From the NCBI RefSeq assembly GCF_001590835.1, contig NZ_LTAQ01000002.1:863-44516 (forward strand): a DNA stretch of 43,654 nt. Direction: 5' to 3'. This document shows positions 32,469-41,818 of this stretch, piece after piece. Both the position numbers and the translations under genes were made by a program. The notes beneath the pieces were generated by a model, which was not told where the DNA came from, ran no database searches, and saw only the letters and a list, made by a program, of their open reading frames with translations. The stretch comes from Bacillus gaemokensis. Its GTDB lineage: Bacteria; Bacillota; Bacilli; Bacillales; Bacillaceae_G. Numbering within the stretch: the first letter of the stretch is position 1; every line of letters starts with the position of its first letter.

Positions 32469-35135
32469 ATGAGCAATTGGTACAGTAAGACAAAAAATCA
32501 AACCATACTTGAACTTGAAACAAATGAACAGCATGGCTTAACAGATGAAATGGTACAAAATCGGTTAAATCAGTATGGCCGAAACGAATTGGCTACGAAA
32601 CAAAAGCGTACCTTATGGCAACGTATTTTTTCCCAAATCAACGATGTCCTCGTCTACGTCCTTTTAATTGCTGCATTTATTTCCGCCTTCGTAGGTGAAT
32701 GGGCTGATGCAAGCATTATTGCACTCGTCGTTGTTTTAAATGCTGTAATTGGTATCATTCAAGAATCAAAAGCAGAACAAGCTTTAGAAGCATTAAAAAA
32801 GATGGCATCGCCAAAAGCAATTGTAAAACGGAATGGTGAATTAAAAGAAATCCCATCAGAAAATGTCGTCCCAGGAGATATTATTATGCTTGATGCCGGT
32901 CGCTATATTCCATGCGACTTACGGCTTATTGAAACCGTAAATTTAAAAATTGAAGAGTCTGCTTTAACAGGCGAATCTGTTCCTGTTGATAAAGATGCGC
33001 TGTACCATCCTTCTATACAACCTGACGAACAAATACCACTAGGTGATCAAAAAAATATGGCCTTTATGTCAACGCTTGTGACATACGGGCGCGGAGTCGG
33101 TGTTGCTGTTGAAACAGGAATGGAATCACAAATTGGAAGAATCGCTACTCTTTTACATGAAGCTGACGATGATACAACACCACTTCAAAAAAGCCTAGCA
33201 CAAGTAGGGAAATATTTAGGATTTATAGCTATAGCAATTTGCATTATTATGTTCTTTATTGGATTTTTCCAGGGCCGAGACTCATTAGAGATGTTTATGA
33301 CAGCCATTAGCTTAGCTGTTGCAGCAATTCCAGAAGGCTTACCAGCTATCGTTTCTATTGTTCTCGCAATTGGCGTTCAGCGTATGATTAAACAAAACGT
33401 CATCATTCGTAAGCTCCCGGCTGTTGAAGCACTCGGTTCTGTTACGATTATTTGTTCAGATAAAACGGGGACATTAACACAAAATAAAATGACCGCTACT
33501 CATTTCTATTGTGATCACACATATGATAAATTAGAAAACTTGAACGGGAATAATGAGGCCCAGCGCTTATTATTAGAAAATATGGTTTTATGTAATGATG
33601 CATCTTACAGTGATGAATCACAAACCGGTGATCCAACAGAAATTGCACTTCTTGTTGCCGGAAACGCCTTTAACCTTCAAAAAAATACTTTAGAAGATGA
33701 ACATAGACGCCTGAATGAATTACCCTTTGATTCCAATCGTAAAATGATGTCAACACTGCATGAATACGACCAGGGGTATTATAGTATGACAAAGGGAGCT
33801 ATTGATAAACTCTTACCTCGTTGTACTTATATTTTTATAAATGGTACAACGAAAGTCTTAACAGAATCAGATAAAAAACACATATTAGAAGCAGCTCAAA
33901 TGATGTCACAAAAAGCCTTGCGGGTACTATCATTCGCTTTCAAACAATATGATACACAACAGATTTGTATTGACCATGTAGAAGAAAACCTTATATTCAT
34001 TGGACTTGTTGGCATGATTGACCCACCACGAACAGAAGTAAAAACATCTATTACAGAGTGTAAAAAAGCCGGTATTCGCACCGTTATGATTACCGGAGAT
34101 CATAGAGATACCGCTTTTGCTATCGCTAAGGAACTTGGTATCGCTGAGAAAGAGTCCGAAGTCATGATTGGAACTGAGTTGGACCGTATTTCCGATGATA
34201 AGCTAGCAAATGAAATCAACCATTTAAACGTCTTTGCCCGTGTTTCTCCAGAACATAAAGTGAAAATTGTTAAAGCATTGCGGGCAAAAGGAAATATCGT
34301 TTCAATGACTGGAGATGGTGTAAATGATGCTCCATCTTTAAAACAAGCGGATATTGGAGTTGCAATGGGAATTACAGGAACAGATGTAGCTAAAGGGGCC
34401 GCCGATATGGTTTTAACAGATGATAACTTCTCATCCATTGTTAAAGCTGTTGAGGAAGGAAGAAATATTTATCGTAACATTAAAAAATCGATTCTTTTCT
34501 TGCTCTCTTGTAACTTTGGAGAAATTATTACACTCTTTTTAGCTATTCTACTTGGCTGGGCTACACCGCTTCGCCCAATTCATATTTTGTGGGTGAATTT
34601 AATTACAGATACACTTCCAGCTTTATCACTTGGCGTCGATCCAGAAGACCCTGATGTTATGAAAGAAAAGCCACGTCATACGAAAGAAAACTTATTTAGC
34701 GGCAGCGTTCCTTTTCTTATCCTAAACGGGACTGTAATTGGACTCATCACTTTAAGCGCCTTTATTGTGGGAGCTAAACTCTATACAGGGGATACACATA
34801 TCTTCCCACTCTTCCCGTCACAAATTGATGACGATGCTTTATTACATGCCCAAACAATGGCATTTGTTGTGCTTAGTTTCTCACAACTTGTGCATTCATT
34901 TAACTTACGATCAAGTACGAAATCAATTTTTTCAATTGGGCTATTTACAAATAAATATTTAGTTTTTTCACTTCTTATCGGCGTTCTTATGCAAGTTTCC
35001 ATTATCTCTATACCACCTCTTGCAAATATATTTGGCGTGCATGCTTTAACAATGAAAGATTGGGGATTTGTCCTCTTATTAAGTATCATTCCACTTATCG
35101 TTAATGAGGTCATAAAACTATTCAAGAAAAATTAA
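32469..35135 (+). CDS. P2-type cation-transporting ATPase (Ca2+ pump, YloB-like)
   Basis: An 888-residue P-type ATPase with about ten membrane segments. It has TGES (167-170) in the actuator domain, PEGLPA (288-293) in segment M4 with the ion-binding glutamate Glu289, the phosphorylated Asp331 in DKTGTLT, and GDGVNDAP in the hinge. The C-terminal six-segment block is present ([14 protein letters not shown]). This layout is typical of SERCA/PMR1-like calcium pumps, which export Ca2+ from the cytoplasm; Mn2+ transport is also known in the family. The start is ATG 32469 after GGAGG. It is monocistronic and convergent with telA, with which it shares a terminator. Confidence 0.92.
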   Translation: MSNWYSKTKNQTILELETNEQHGLTDEMVQNRLNQYGRNELATKQKRTLWQRIFSQINDVLVYVLLIAAFISAFVGEWADASIIALVVVLNAVIGIIQESKAEQALEALKKMASPKAIVKRNGELKEIPSENVVPGDIIMLDAGRYIPCDLRLIETVNLKIEESALTGESVPVDKDALYHPSIQPDEQIPLGDQKNMAFMSTLVTYGRGVGVAVETGMESQIGRIATLLHEADDDTTPLQKSLAQVGKYLGFIAIAICIIMFFIGFFQGRDSLEMFMTAISLAVAAIPEGLPAIVSIVLAIGVQRMIKQNVIIRKLPAVEALGSVTIICSDKTGTLTQNKMTATHFYCDHTYDKLENLNGNNEAQRLLLENMVLCNDASYSDESQTGDPTEIALLVAGNAFNLQKNTLEDEHRRLNELPFDSNRKMMSTLHEYDQGYYSMTKGAIDKLLPRCTYIFINGTTKVLTESDKKHILEAAQMMSQKALRVLSFAFKQYDTQQICIDHVEENLIFIGLVGMIDPPRTEVKTSITECKKAGIRTVMITGDHRDTAFAIAKELGIAEKESEVMIGTELDRISDDKLANEINHLNVFARVSPEHKVKIVKALRAKGNIVSMTGDGVNDAPSLKQADIGVAMGITGTDVAKGAADMVLTDDNFSSIVKAVEEGRNIYRNIKKSILFLLSCNFGEIITLFLAILLGWATPLRPIHILWVNLITDTLPALSLGVDPEDPDVMKEKPRHTKENLFSGSVPFLILNGTVIGLITLSAFIVGAKLYTGDTHIFPLFPSQIDDDALLHAQTMAFVVLSFSQLVHSFNLRSSTKSIFSIGLFTNKYLVFSLLIGVLMQVSIISIPPLANIFGVHALTMKDWGFVLLLSIIPLIVNEVIKLFKKN

Positions 35136-35166
35136 AAGGCAATGAGGGATTCCCTCACTGCCTTTT
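35134..35166. terminator. Bidirectional terminator
   Basis: AAAAGGCA-TGAGGGA pairs with TCCCTCA-TGCCTTTT with one mismatch. It separates the convergent Ca2+ pump and telA genes. Confidence 0.85.
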
Positions 35167-35169
35167 ATA

Positions 35170-36252
35170 TTATCCTTGCAACTCTTTCTTTATATTCTCT
35201 GTCAGTTCTGCCATACGCTTACGGCTTTCTTCACGTTCACGTTTGTTTTGTTCTTCAATTTGTTGTGTTTCTTGCATACCTCTTGAAATAATATTCCATG
35301 TTTCTTCAAGTGTCTCCATCTTAATACTAGAAGAACCAGATAATCTTGCTACTTCCACACTTTGCGTTGCAATATTTTGTGCATTTTTCTTAAGAAGTTC
35401 ATTTGTGCGACGATCAAGCTCAGCCATAGAGTCTGCAACAAGCTTTTGACGCTTCGCATTTACAGCTTGAATAATTCCATTTTTAAAAATAGGAATCGTT
35501 GTAATAAACGCTGTATTAATTTTACCAATCAATTTGTTATTACCGCGTTGAATCATACGGATTTGTGGTGCCGTTAATAGGGCCACCATACGCGCCTTCT
35601 CTAAATCATCAATGCGTTGTTCTAAAATTTCGACGGAGTTTCTTAAAGATTCTAATTCAATACCTGCTAATTGATCATTATTACGTACACGCTCTTCATA
35701 CATTGGAACTAACTCTGTGTTTAAACGTTCCAATAACATTTCTCCTGCTACTACATACTTCTCTAAGTCTAAATAATATTTTAAGTTTTGTTCATACAAC
35801 CCATCTAACGTACCAATTGATTTTTTCATTTCGTCTTGGTATTTCGTAATTTCCACGTACACTTTATCCATTTCGCGGCCCATCGTTTGATACTTACTAA
35901 AGATTTGCTCAATCATTTTATCTGCCTTTTTGAACATGCGAGAGAAAAATCCACTTTTCTCTTCCGCGAAATCTTTACTATCAAATCTGTCCATAATTTT
36001 ACCAAGTTGTTTGAGTAATTCACCAGAATCCTCTATCTTAGATAAAGACATCGTATGTAAAATTTGATCTGCAAACCGAGAAATTTCCATAGATGGTTCT
36101 TTTCCAAGCTCGATTAATTCTAATTGGTCTTTAATATCCACTCCGTTATAAATGCGTTGCACTTCAGCATCTTGTCTCAATTGCAAGCGAACGTCTTGCG
36201 CTGTTTGTTCATTCAATTCTGTTTTCGAATCTAGTACGACTGGGTTATTCAT
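35170..36252 (-). CDS. yceH: TelA-family toxic anion resistance protein (YceH)
   Basis: A 360-residue soluble, mostly helical protein of the TelA family. Long charged coiled-coil-like segments dominate (AEEKSGFFSRMFKKADKMIEQ; ELRRNSVEILEQRID-type pattern; C-terminal QQIEEQNKREREESRKRM), and LLTAPQIRMIQRGNNKLIGKIN is the conserved family block. TelA proteins occur with TerC/TerD in tellurite- and stress-resistance modules; their activity is unknown. This is the last gene of the module in transcription order, 18 bases after yceG. The order yceC-D-E-F-G-H is the same as in B. subtilis. Confidence 0.9.
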   Translation of the reverse strand: MNNPVVLDSKTELNEQTAQDVRLQLRQDAEVQRIYNGVDIKDQLELIELGKEPSMEISRFADQILHTMSLSKIEDSGELLKQLGKIMDRFDSKDFAEEKSGFFSRMFKKADKMIEQIFSKYQTMGREMDKVYVEITKYQDEMKKSIGTLDGLYEQNLKYYLDLEKYVVAGEMLLERLNTELVPMYEERVRNNDQLAGIELESLRNSVEILEQRIDDLEKARMVALLTAPQIRMIQRGNNKLIGKINTAFITTIPIFKNGIIQAVNAKRQKLVADSMAELDRRTNELLKKNAQNIATQSVEVARLSGSSSIKMETLEETWNIISRGMQETQQIEEQNKREREESRKRMAELTENIKKELQG

Positions 36253-36270
36253 ATGTGATTCTCCCTTTCC

Positions 36271-37902
36271 TTATAAAAATGGACGAAATAGCCCTTTTAT
36301 TGTTTGAGATAAGTTCTTGTAGGCCGATGGACCGTGGAATTCAAGATCAAAATTCACTTCCTCGAGCCAATGCGAATCAAATGCTCCCGCTTCAATGTAC
36401 GGTTCAATATCATTTCTACCCGTTGGATTAAAATGGAGTACATCAATTCCAATTTGATTTAAAAACAATAATAATACAGCATCGGAACGAGTTAATTCTC
36501 CGCTCTTCTCATTGTTAAATATAACAATTTTTGGTACTTCTTGTGAATAATCAAATTTCTCAAGTAACTCTAAAATATTAGGTGGAATTTGAGAAAGCTG
36601 TGCGAAAACATACAGCGCTACCTCTTGTTTTGTTTCTTTCCCCACTGGTTTACAAAGTTCACTTTCACACGTATGAATGATGGCCTCTGCAATCCCATGC
36701 TGTAACCCTTCAGGTAAACGCTTATGTGGCCACCAATGGCTATTCATAATTTGATCGGGATGAAGATTTCCAGCCCGGTCTAATGCATCTCGATAATGAA
36801 ACTGAAAATTTGCTTTTTGCTCTTTTGTAAATGGGAATGAATTAATTAATAAACTATTATCAAACGATGTAACAGCCTTCAATCTTTGGAAGTACTCTTT
36901 ATCATTTTTTGAAACACCTGATACTTTTCCAAATAAAGACGGAATATAAATATGTTGATTTTCCACAAAGAATGTCGGACGTACAAATGCTTTTTCTTTC
37001 GTAATTAAAAAGAGCTCATCGTACGTTGTTTTCAGCGTACGCGCTACAGGCGTGTACGTGCGAAATTGCCACGGTTTGTATAATAAAGAATTATCGTGAT
37101 GAAGCACTTGCTCAATTTCCTTCGATGCTTGATATGCAACTGTTGCCACACGCTCACGTCGGCGATCCGGAAAGGGCTCTAATGAAATACGCCCTGGATG
37201 AGAGACTACAAAAGTCCTCTCTTCATCATCAACACTTTCAAAACCATCTTTTCCTTCCGGATGATAATATAAAACATCGCACCCGAGCATAATAAGAAAA
37301 TACAAGAAGTAGATACGACTTTCCTTCGCATCACCGTACCAAATAATTCGTGGCATTTGTTTCTTATAATTAATTGTAGAAAACCATTTTGCTACGTAAT
37401 TTTCGCTTAATTTAATGATATCAATTAAGAAGCGGCGAAAACCTTCCGTTTTTAATGATTGATTATGTTGTTTCTCATATAATTTCAATACAGAAATAAA
37501 TGTTGTATGTATATAGTGTTGTAAATCAGGATTATCTACTTTCGGTAACAATTGCTTGCCTGATAAATGTGCAACAAGTCTGTTTACCGTAAGTCCGTTT
37601 GGTGCTTCTTGATGTAATGTAAATACGTCTTGAATATGACGGAGCTTTTCAGAATCAATCACTTTATTTAAATTTTGTTCGTGCAGTACAGTAATTCCTT
37701 TCGCTTCGCTATAATCAAATAGCTCATTAAAATATTCATCTACATCATTAGGAACACCAAGAATACGACAAGCTATATAGCTAAATTTCATCTCATTCTC
37801 TGTTAATTCATACTGCGGGCGTTTTTCTAAAATCGTTTCAAATTGCTTTAAATCAGCTTCTTCTTTTAATGCATACGGATGAAGTGTAAAACGCGAAAAC
37901 AC
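36271..37902 (-). CDS. yceG: YceG-family protein of the Ter-associated module
   Basis: A 543-residue soluble protein without membrane segments. It matches the YceG family that comparative genomics places in a putative biosynthetic module linked to Ter proteins; its reaction is unknown. Visible features include two similar segments with a D-V-L-x-F/Y-x-P-x-G motif, CDVLYYHPEGKDGF and GIDVLHFNPTGRNDIEPY, suggesting an internal repeat of a sugar- or nucleotide-binding-like domain. It lies between terC and telA in the same direction, 18 bases before telA. ATG 37902 has GGAGG about seven bases upstream. Confidence 0.85.
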   Translation of the reverse strand: MFSRFTLHPYALKEEADLKQFETILEKRPQYELTENEMKFSYIACRILGVPNDVDEYFNELFDYSEAKGITVLHEQNLNKVIDSEKLRHIQDVFTLHQEAPNGLTVNRLVAHLSGKQLLPKVDNPDLQHYIHTTFISVLKLYEKQHNQSLKTEGFRRFLIDIIKLSENYVAKWFSTINYKKQMPRIIWYGDAKESRIYFLYFLIMLGCDVLYYHPEGKDGFESVDDEERTFVVSHPGRISLEPFPDRRRERVATVAYQASKEIEQVLHHDNSLLYKPWQFRTYTPVARTLKTTYDELFLITKEKAFVRPTFFVENQHIYIPSLFGKVSGVSKNDKEYFQRLKAVTSFDNSLLINSFPFTKEQKANFQFHYRDALDRAGNLHPDQIMNSHWWPHKRLPEGLQHGIAEAIIHTCESELCKPVGKETKQEVALYVFAQLSQIPPNILELLEKFDYSQEVPKIVIFNNEKSGELTRSDAVLLLFLNQIGIDVLHFNPTGRNDIEPYIEAGAFDSHWLEEVNFDLEFHGPSAYKNLSQTIKGLFRPFL

Positions 37903-37984
37903 GATAGTTCACCTCCAAAAAACATTTACTTTTTTAAAGAAATAATATCTTCTCTTTTTATTATAAACCATTTTAAGTTATAAA

Positions 37985-38017
37985 AAATGGGCGCTCGTAT
38001 AACGAGCAAACCCATTT
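37985..38017 (-). terminator. Hairpin between terC and yceG
   Basis: AAATGGG/CCCATTT and GCTCGT/ACGAGC form a long stem just after the terC stop, followed on the minus strand by T residues. It would reduce transcription into yceG and yceH. Confidence 0.75.
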
Positions 38018-38020
38018 CAA

Positions 38021-38812
38021 TTATTTATCTTCTTTCTTAGTAGCTGCAACTTCTTCTCGGGCTTGTCCAGAATTTCGCATATAATGCAAAATGAATGTTG
38101 CTCCAAATGCCGCAACTAAAATAATAAAGAATACTGTATGACTAATGTGAATATCAATGACAGACAACAACATTTTCGTCGCAATGATTAAAATTAAAAT
38201 ATATGCCGTCGTTTCAAGTTCTGGAATACGTTCTAGTAATCTTAAAAATACGCCCGCAATACCACGCATCATTAAAATACCAAGCATTCCACCTAATAGT
38301 AAAATCCAAACTTCATTCGATACACCAAATGCTGCAAGAACGCTATCTACAGAAAATGCAATGTCCATTAATTCAACCATCGCAACCGTTCCCCAAAATA
38401 CACCAAACAATCTAAAGAAAATACTGTTTTGATTCATGCCATGAGCTTCTTCATCTTCAGCATTTCCTTTTCTTTTATCAATGAAATATTTAACAGAAAG
38501 CCAAGCAAGGTAAAGTGCTCCTAGTACTTTCACCCATGCCAATTTAATCAAGAACATTCCAATTCCAATCGCAATAAAGCGGAATACATAAGCTCCAATA
38601 AGTCCATAGAATAATGCTTTTTTACGTTTTTCTTCTGGAAGGTGTTTTACCATTACCGCTAACACAAGTGCATTATCAGCAGATAATAAACCTTCAAGTA
38701 CAACAAGTGTACCAATTAACCCCCAAGATACTGGATCTTGTAATACTTTAATCCACATGTCCAAATCAAAAAATTGGGCATACGTATCAAGGATTCCCTG
38801 TAAAATGCTCAT
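38021..38812 (-). CDS. yceF: TerC-family integral membrane protein (YceF, Mn2+ exporter type)
   Basis: A 263-residue protein with about seven or eight membrane segments. Conserved acidic residues lie in VVLEGLLSADNALV (Glu40, Asp46) and MDIAFSVDSVLAAFG, the metal-path signature of TerC. B. subtilis YceF (MeeF) and YkoY export Mn2+ and support metalation of secreted enzymes; I infer the same here. A charged hinge (DKRKGNAEDEEAHG) separates the two halves, and the tail is lysine/glutamate rich. It sits after the three terD genes, with strong hairpins on both sides that may insulate it. Confidence 0.9.
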   Translation of the reverse strand: MSILQGILDTYAQFFDLDMWIKVLQDPVSWGLIGTLVVLEGLLSADNALVLAVMVKHLPEEKRKKALFYGLIGAYVFRFIAIGIGMFLIKLAWVKVLGALYLAWLSVKYFIDKRKGNAEDEEAHGMNQNSIFFRLFGVFWGTVAMVELMDIAFSVDSVLAAFGVSNEVWILLLGGMLGILMMRGIAGVFLRLLERIPELETTAYILILIIATKMLLSVIDIHISHTVFFIILVAAFGATFILHYMRNSGQAREEVAATKKEDK

Positions 38813-38855
38813 CTTACTATTATCTCCTATTCTTTGCTAGATTTATAGAAAGGCG

Positions 38856-38885
38856 AAAAAAGGAAACGAAGTTCGTTTCCTTTTT
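38856..38885 (-). terminator. Hairpin between the third terD gene and terC
   Basis: AAAAAGGAAACGAA pairs with TTCGTTTCCTTTTT around a single-base-to-short loop, at the end of the yceE-type gene. Its T-run suggests partial termination inside the module. Confidence 0.75.
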
Positions 38886-39462
38886 ATGCATCCAAGCCAT
38901 ACGCTCTTACAAGCGCACCTAATCCACCTTGGAATCCACTTCCTACAGCATTAAACTTCCACTGTCCATTATGACGATATAATTCACAAAAGACAACTGC
39001 TGTTTCAATGGAGAAATCTTCCCCTAAATCAAAGCGAAGAACCTCTTCATTTGTTTCTTCATTTGCTAAACGAGCAAATGCATTTGCAACCTGTCCGAAG
39101 TTTTGATTACGGCCTTCTGCATCATAAATCGTCACTGTAATTGCAATTTTATGTACATCTGCCGGAACCTTACTTAAATCGACAACAAGTTGCTCATCAT
39201 CGCCTTCACCTTCACCTGTACGGTTATCACCTGTATGTAAAACCGATCCACAAGGAGATTGTAAGTTGTTATAGAAAATGAAATCTGTTTCTTTCGTACA
39301 TTTTCCATTTGCATCTAATAAAAAGGCAGATGCATCTAAATCATAATCAGAACCGCCATCATATGACTTAATATCCCATCCAAGACCGATTACTGCTTTT
39401 GTCAGACCTGGGCTTGTCTTACCTAAATCAATTTTCTGTCCTTTTTGTAATTGAATAACCAT
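38884..39462 (-). CDS. yceE: TerD-family protein (YceE position)
   Basis: A 192-residue TerD-domain protein. Calcium-binding blocks are DYDLDASAFLLDANGK near residue 40 and [14 protein letters not shown] near 78-91, both intact. The C-terminus ends in [19 protein letters not shown], nearly the same ending as the paralogue upstream. TerD proteins bind Ca2+ and are linked to tellurite, phage and envelope-stress resistance; the molecular role is not known. ATG 39462 has AGAGGTGA upstream. It is the third of three TerD paralogues in this operon. Confidence 0.92.
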   Translation of the reverse strand: MVIQLQKGQKIDLGKTSPGLTKAVIGLGWDIKSYDGGSDYDLDASAFLLDANGKCTKETDFIFYNNLQSPCGSVLHTGDNRTGEGEGDDEQLVVDLSKVPADVHKIAITVTIYDAEGRNQNFGQVANAFARLANEETNEEVLRFDLGEDFSIETAVVFCELYRHNGQWKFNAVGSGFQGGLGALVRAYGLDA

Positions 39463-39543
39463 TTATATTCACCTCTATTATTATAATTCATCAGAACATG
39501 TCCATCAGTAAAACTATCTTTTACCAATGGACATTGGGATTTA

Positions 39544-40128
39544 TTACTCTACATCTAAACCAAAGTTATTACATAAAGAACCTAATCCACCTTGGAACCC
39601 ACTTCCAATTGCATTAAATTTCCAATCACCAGCATGACGATATAATTCCCCGACTACTACTGCTGTTTCAATAGAGAAGTCCTCTCCTAAATCGTAGCGA
39701 ATTAATTCTGCATTTTTCTCTTCATCTAGAATACGTACAAATGAATTAGATACCTGTCCAAAGTTTTGGCTACGTCCTTCACCATCATAAATTGTAATTG
39801 TGAAACAAATACGCTCAATATGCGCTGGGACATTCTTTAAATCTACTTTAATTGCTTCATCATCGCCTTCGCCTTCACCTGTACGATTATCTCCTAAATG
39901 CTCTACAGAACCGTTCGCGCCCTTTGGATTATTATAGAAAACAAAATCTTCTGGCCCTGATACTTTTCCATTTGCACCTACTAGGAAAATACTAACGTCT
40001 AAATCAAAATCATGCTGTCCATCATAACGATTTGTATCCCACCCAAGACCTACAAGAACTTTAGAAAGACCTGGATTTGTTTTTGTTAAATCTACCTTTT
40101 GTCCTTTTTTTAACGAGATAGATGCCAT
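39544..40128 (-). CDS. yceD: TerD-family protein (YceD position)
   Basis: A 194-residue TerD-domain protein, the closest paralogue of the gene downstream (shared blocks: [52 protein letters not shown] and [11 protein letters not shown]). The Ca2+-binding acidic residues are present. It starts at ATG 40128 after AAGGAGG and lies 23 bases after the yceC-type gene, so the two are co-transcribed. The likely role is the same stress-linked one as its paralogues; hetero-oligomers are conceivable. Confidence 0.92.
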   Translation of the reverse strand: MASISLKKGQKVDLTKTNPGLSKVLVGLGWDTNRYDGQHDFDLDVSIFLVGANGKVSGPEDFVFYNNPKGANGSVEHLGDNRTGEGEGDDEAIKVDLKNVPAHIERICFTITIYDGEGRSQNFGQVSNSFVRILDEEKNAELIRYDLGEDFSIETAVVVGELYRHAGDWKFNAIGSGFQGGLGSLCNNFGLDVE

Positions 40129-40151
40129 ATGCTATTCCTCCTTAAATTGTA

Positions 40152-40748
40152 TTACTGATAACGTGACACAATTTCACTTAAATTCTTGTCTTGTGTACCT
40201 TCTCCAACTGCAGAAAACTTCCACTCATTGCCGTGACGATACATTTCGCCCGCAACTAACGTTGTTTTCCCAACGTAATTTTCTGATAAATTATAACGTG
40301 CTAATTCTTCGCGTGTTTGCGGATTTTGAATACGAATATACGCATTGCGAATCATACCAAAATCTTGACGACGGTTCACGCAATCATAAATATTTACAAC
40401 AAATACTAGACGGTTAATACGACTTGGAACTTTATGTAATTCTACAAAAATTGTTTCATCATCGCCTTCGCCTTCACCTGTTAAATTATCACCTGAATGA
40501 ATAATGCTTCCACAAGCAGATAGCTTATTTCCAAAATAAACAAGATCATTTTTATTTAAAAAACGATTATTTTCTAGCATAACCACGGATGCATCACAAT
40601 CGACGTTTGGTTTGCTTCCAAATAAAGAAGATAGAAAGCCACCTGGTTGTCCAATTGGATCCCAGCCTAAGCCAACCTGTAATTTTGCTACGCCTGGTTG
40701 CCCCTTCGTTAAATCAATCTTCTGTCCTTTTTCTAAAATAATAGGCAT
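40152..40748 (-). CDS. yceC: Divergent TerD-family protein (YceC position)
   Basis: A 198-residue TerD-domain protein, first gene of the module. It keeps the second Ca2+ block ([14 protein letters not shown]) but the first reads VDCDASVVMLENN instead of DLDAS, and an insert (GQPGGFLSSLFGSK) precedes it. The C-terminal FSAVGEGTQDKNLSEIVSRY differs from the GFQGGLG ending of its paralogues. It is therefore the most diverged of the three, probably specialised. GGAAGAAAC supplies the ribosome binding site before ATG 40748. In B. subtilis the yceC-H operon responds to envelope and general stress sigma factors; the promoter here was not resolved. Confidence 0.9.
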   Translation of the reverse strand: MPIILEKGQKIDLTKGQPGVAKLQVGLGWDPIGQPGGFLSSLFGSKPNVDCDASVVMLENNRFLNKNDLVYFGNKLSACGSIIHSGDNLTGEGEGDDETIFVELHKVPSRINRLVFVVNIYDCVNRRQDFGMIRNAYIRIQNPQTREELARYNLSENYVGKTTLVAGEMYRHGNEWKFSAVGEGTQDKNLSEIVSRYQ

Positions 40749-40876
40749 GAAGTTTCTTCCTTTCTACAAGCTACTTTCCAAATGGGAAAATATTGTATTC
40801 TTCTCCTATATTGTAGCATTATTTGTCGATTGAAAAAAAGAATAAATTTTTAATTATATGAAAACAATCACACCAT

Positions 40877-41755
40877 TTATTCACAGGGATGTAATAAGTG
40901 GTAAATCGAACCAATCATCCCAGCATAATTGCGATTTTTCGCAAGATGAATTTCACAATGGCTATAAATCTCTTGCTGCAAATACTTTTGCACTTCTTCT
41001 TTCACTTCTTCTAAAAATGTATTCCCTCTCTCAGTAATACCTCCACCAATAATAATCGTTTGTGGATTAAAAATATAAGCTAGATTACTAATACCAATTG
41101 CTAAATGTTTAAAAAACACTTGAACTGCTTGTATCACTTCTTTGTCCTTCTTATCATATAACTCAAAAATTGTTTTACCATTCCAGTTCCCCTCACCTTT
41201 ATATTGCTGCACAAGATGAATTAACCCCGAAATAGAAGCTACTTCTTCGAATGTCTTTCCCTCTATTAACATATTTCCCCATTCACCGGCACTGAATGAA
41301 TATCCTCTGTATAATTCTTCATCGATAACAATAGCCCCACCAATTCCTGTTCCAAGTGTAAGCATAATAAAGTCCTTCTGTTTACTTCCAGCACCTTTCC
41401 ATCTCTCTCCTAATGCCGCACAATTTACATCATTTTCAATTGTAACAGGAATCTTCAGTGCAACTTGTAATCTATTAACAATAGGAATACCAGCATAGCG
41501 TGGAATATGATCCACGCCGCCAGTTATCATTCCTTTATGAATATCAACAATTCCCGCTGTACTAATGCCAATTCCAGTAATAGTATGTTGTTTCATTAAA
41601 TCTCGAGACAAACGAATGATTTTTTGAACAATTTGTTCGCCACCTAAGTGTGCCTCTGTAACAGTATTGTGCTGCTCTAGTAACATTCCTTTTTCTGACA
41701 CAATGCCAAACTTAATCTGCGTACCACCAATATCAAATGCAATATATTTCCTCAT
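40877..41755 (-). CDS. ROK-family sugar kinase
   Basis: A 292-residue ROK kinase. It shows the phosphate-binding IAFDIGGTQIKFG (5-17), the catalytic Asp109 in IENDVNCAALGE and the nucleotide-binding LGTGIGGA (134-141). The usual ROK zinc-finger CxCGxxGCxE is absent; the segment after GEWGNM (158-163) is short and has no cysteines, as in the zinc-free ROK kinases. It phosphorylates a hexose or aminosugar; the substrate is undecided. The start is ATG 41755 after GAGGAAG. It lies between the cell-wall glucosaminidase and the Ter module in the same direction, 63 bases after the glucosaminidase stop. Confidence 0.88.
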   Translation of the reverse strand: MRKYIAFDIGGTQIKFGIVSEKGMLLEQHNTVTEAHLGGEQIVQKIIRLSRDLMKQHTITGIGISTAGIVDIHKGMITGGVDHIPRYAGIPIVNRLQVALKIPVTIENDVNCAALGERWKGAGSKQKDFIMLTLGTGIGGAIVIDEELYRGYSFSAGEWGNMLIEGKTFEEVASISGLIHLVQQYKGEGNWNGKTIFELYDKKDKEVIQAVQVFFKHLAIGISNLAYIFNPQTIIIGGGITERGNTFLEEVKEEVQKYLQQEIYSHCEIHLAKNRNYAGMIGSIYHLLHPCE

Positions 41756-41818
41756 TCTGTCACTTCCTCTAACATTATGACTTTTATTCACTTGCATTGA
41801 AATGATGAAGTTTTATGT

